Assembly: GCA_022402535.1 (NCBI GenBank)
Contig: JAKRSD010000025.1
Span: 1-64,000 of the forward strand
Origin: Flavobacteriales bacterium
Lineage (GTDB): Bacteria > Bacteroidota > Bacteroidia > CAIKAF01
Length of the DNA: 64,000 nucleotides
Reading direction: 5' to 3'
Shown here piece after piece: positions 62,690-64,000 of the stretch. A program made the translations under genes and the position numbers. The notes beneath the pieces are model-generated. The model searched no databases, was not told the origin of the DNA, and saw only the letters and a list, made by a program, of their open reading frames with translations. Within the stretch, counting starts at the first letter, position 1. The number at the start of each line of letters is the position of its first letter.

Positions 62690-62712
62690 TGCAAATATAC
62701 AAACTTTTTAAA

Positions 62713-64000
62713 CATGAGCACAAAACGCGAAGAAACGGTATGGTTGTATAAGGTAAAAGACCTTATGACGGGTGATCTGGCCAAGCTGAGCGAACGTATG
62801 GACAGGCTGGAAAACAAAATGAAAGCCCTTGACCGTACCACCCAAAAAACCTTTAAAGATGGTAGCCACGCCGTTAAAGGCTTTTCTCTGGAAAAAAACA
62901 AGCTCATGAGCGGCATGAGCAGCGAAATACCCATGCTCGACAGGTTCGGGGTGGCGCTGGCCAACCCTTACGTTTTAGCCGGAGCAGCCATTGCCGGGCT
63001 GGGTGCCATTCTGTTTAAAAGTGAGCAAAAAGCAGAAGCCTACAATAATCAGTTTTTGGAACTTGAAAACCTGAATCTGGACAAAACACAGGGGCAGCTG
63101 GACCGGCTCAACAAGAGCATTCTGGGCGTGTCGTTTGAGAAAGGTCTCAACCCCGAAAAAACAGCAAAATCATTTTTTGACCTGCAATCGGCAACCGGTA
63201 AGTACGGCAAAGAAGTGGAGGTGATATCGGGACGTGTAGGGGAATTCAGTAAGTCTGTGAAAGCAGACCAGGACGAAATGATTAATGCCGTAGGTAAAGC
63301 TATGAATGCTTATCAGTTTGGGGCTGATAAAATTGACAAGTTTTTGCAGAGCCAAGCAAAAACCGTACAGGTAGGGGTAACCACATTTGACCAGCTGGCA
63401 AAGAGTCAGGTTGAATACGGATCGGCGGCTTCAGGTGCGGGGCAGAGTTTTGACGAGGCAAACAAGTTTTTCGCCGCCTTTTCAAAAACAAGCAAATCGG
63501 TGGACATTGCTGCCACAATGACCAAAACAGCCTTTATGGGATTGGCAGACCCTAAAGTACAGGAAGGATTAAAAGCTTATAATATCAATGTTTTTGATGC
63601 ATCGGGAAAAATGAAGGATGCATCAAAAATTGTGGAAGACATAAACTCTAAAATTTCTAAGTTTTCAGATCAGAAATTTAGCAAGTTTATGGGTGATGTG
63701 GGCGGCCCCGAGGGAATGAAGGGACTTTTGCAAATGATTAAATCTCAGGGAGACGGTTTATTGCAGACATTTTCTGACTTTGATAAACTGGACTTTAACA
63801 TTGACAAGGTTTTGGCCAATGCCAAAAAAGACCCCAAAATCATGCGCGAAATGGTTCAGAACCGGATAGAAAACCTTCAGGTGCGTGTTGGACAGTTACT
63901 GATAGAACCGGTAGTTAAGGGCATGGATTTTATCAGCAGCAAGTTGGCTCAGGGACTGAAACTATGGGAAGAGATGAGCGCAGAGGGTGGTAATTTTAAA
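62713..64000 (+). CDS. Phage tail tape measure protein (5' part)
   Basis: 429 codons visible, open to the window end. Starts MSTKREETVWLYKVKDLMTG, coiled coil (LAKLSERMDRLENKMKALD), hydrophobic segment (PYVLAGAAIAGLGAILF), then TP901-type core (FFDLQSATGKYGKEVEVISGRVGEFSKSVK, GADKIDKFLQSQAKTVQVG). Sets tail length and is ejected with DNA. It is on the opposite strand and 11 kb from its chaperone genes, which is unusual. Confidence 0.88.

Larger units (their letters stand above)
43927..64000. mobile_element. Mu-like contractile-tailed prophage (partial)
   Basis: Continuous block of phage structural genes: gp27/28-type terminases, gp36, gp29/DUF935 portal, gpF, ClpP-type head protease, capsid, lysis genes, DUF2586 sheath, tube, chaperone, baseplate, fibres and Dam. 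This gene set is characteristic of Mu-like myophages. Two divergent arms meet at 57.5 kb. No integrase, transposase or repressor is in the window; the element continues past 64,000. Left boundary lies between 43,363 and 43,926. Confidence 0.88.

Noticed and set aside
61272-62712. Immunity gene for the gpF-fused toxin
   Set aside because: Only 86 bp with two hairpins separate the toxin stop from the tape measure start, and no open frame fits there.

Overview
The window looks like a chromosome segment of a Bacteroidota bacterium (Flavobacteriales/Chitinophagales-like; species not determinable by eye). The signs are a secreted protein with a C-terminal type IX secretion sorting domain, many TAnnTTTG minus-7 promoter boxes, almost no Shine-Dalgarno sequences before host genes, and core genes typical of the phylum (TamB next to TsaD, a SurA/PpiC cluster, DUF4292, a TPR lipoprotein-processing style operon). 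No rRNA, tRNA or CRISPR array was seen.

Region 1 (1-12,058) is an accessory island, nearly all on the minus strand. Its centre is a four-gene run: PLD-family nuclease (6041-7228), small XRE regulator (5627-5947), gamma-class N6-adenine methyltransferase (4020-5630) and a TIR-dynamin GTPase fusion (1334-4006). The first three look like a type II restriction-modification system with a C-protein-like regulator. The fourth is 13 nt downstream of the methyltransferase and shares its promoter, which carries an inverted-repeat operator beside the regulator's start codon. This is the best candidate for an undescribed defence system. A second module (9068-11,698) holds a GIY-YIG nuclease, a truncated SLOG/DprA-like fragment, a deaminase-HATPase-wHTH fusion and an intact SLOG/DprA-like gene. 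It lies between two ~222-bp direct repeats, the right one being the 3' end and terminator of the neighbouring T9SS-protein gene.

Region 2 (12,056-43,362) is core chromosome: T9SS cargo protein, lipoproteins, TPR protein, FAD oxidoreductase, acyltransferase, glycosyltransferase, tsaD/tamB (divergent), recN, surE-(small membrane protein)-lpxB, YceI, MFS transporter, TraB/GumN protein, guaB, and a periplasmic folding operon (two PPIases and a lipoprotein) ending in a MoxR ATPase. A 21-codon ORF at 20,591-20,656 has a near-perfect Shine-Dalgarno and its own terminator, which is very unusual for this phylum.

Region 3 (about 43,400-64,000 and beyond) is a contractile-tailed, Mu-like prophage. Two divergent structural arms meet at 57.5 kb around a 22-bp palindrome. 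The leftward arm encodes protease/scaffold, capsid, holin-endolysin-spanin, sheath, tube, a probable frameshifted tail chaperone, baseplate, fibres and a Dam methylase. The rightward arm encodes the terminases, a gp36-like protein, the portal, a Mu gpF-like head protein fused to a CdiA_C-like nuclease domain, and the tape measure, which runs off the window.
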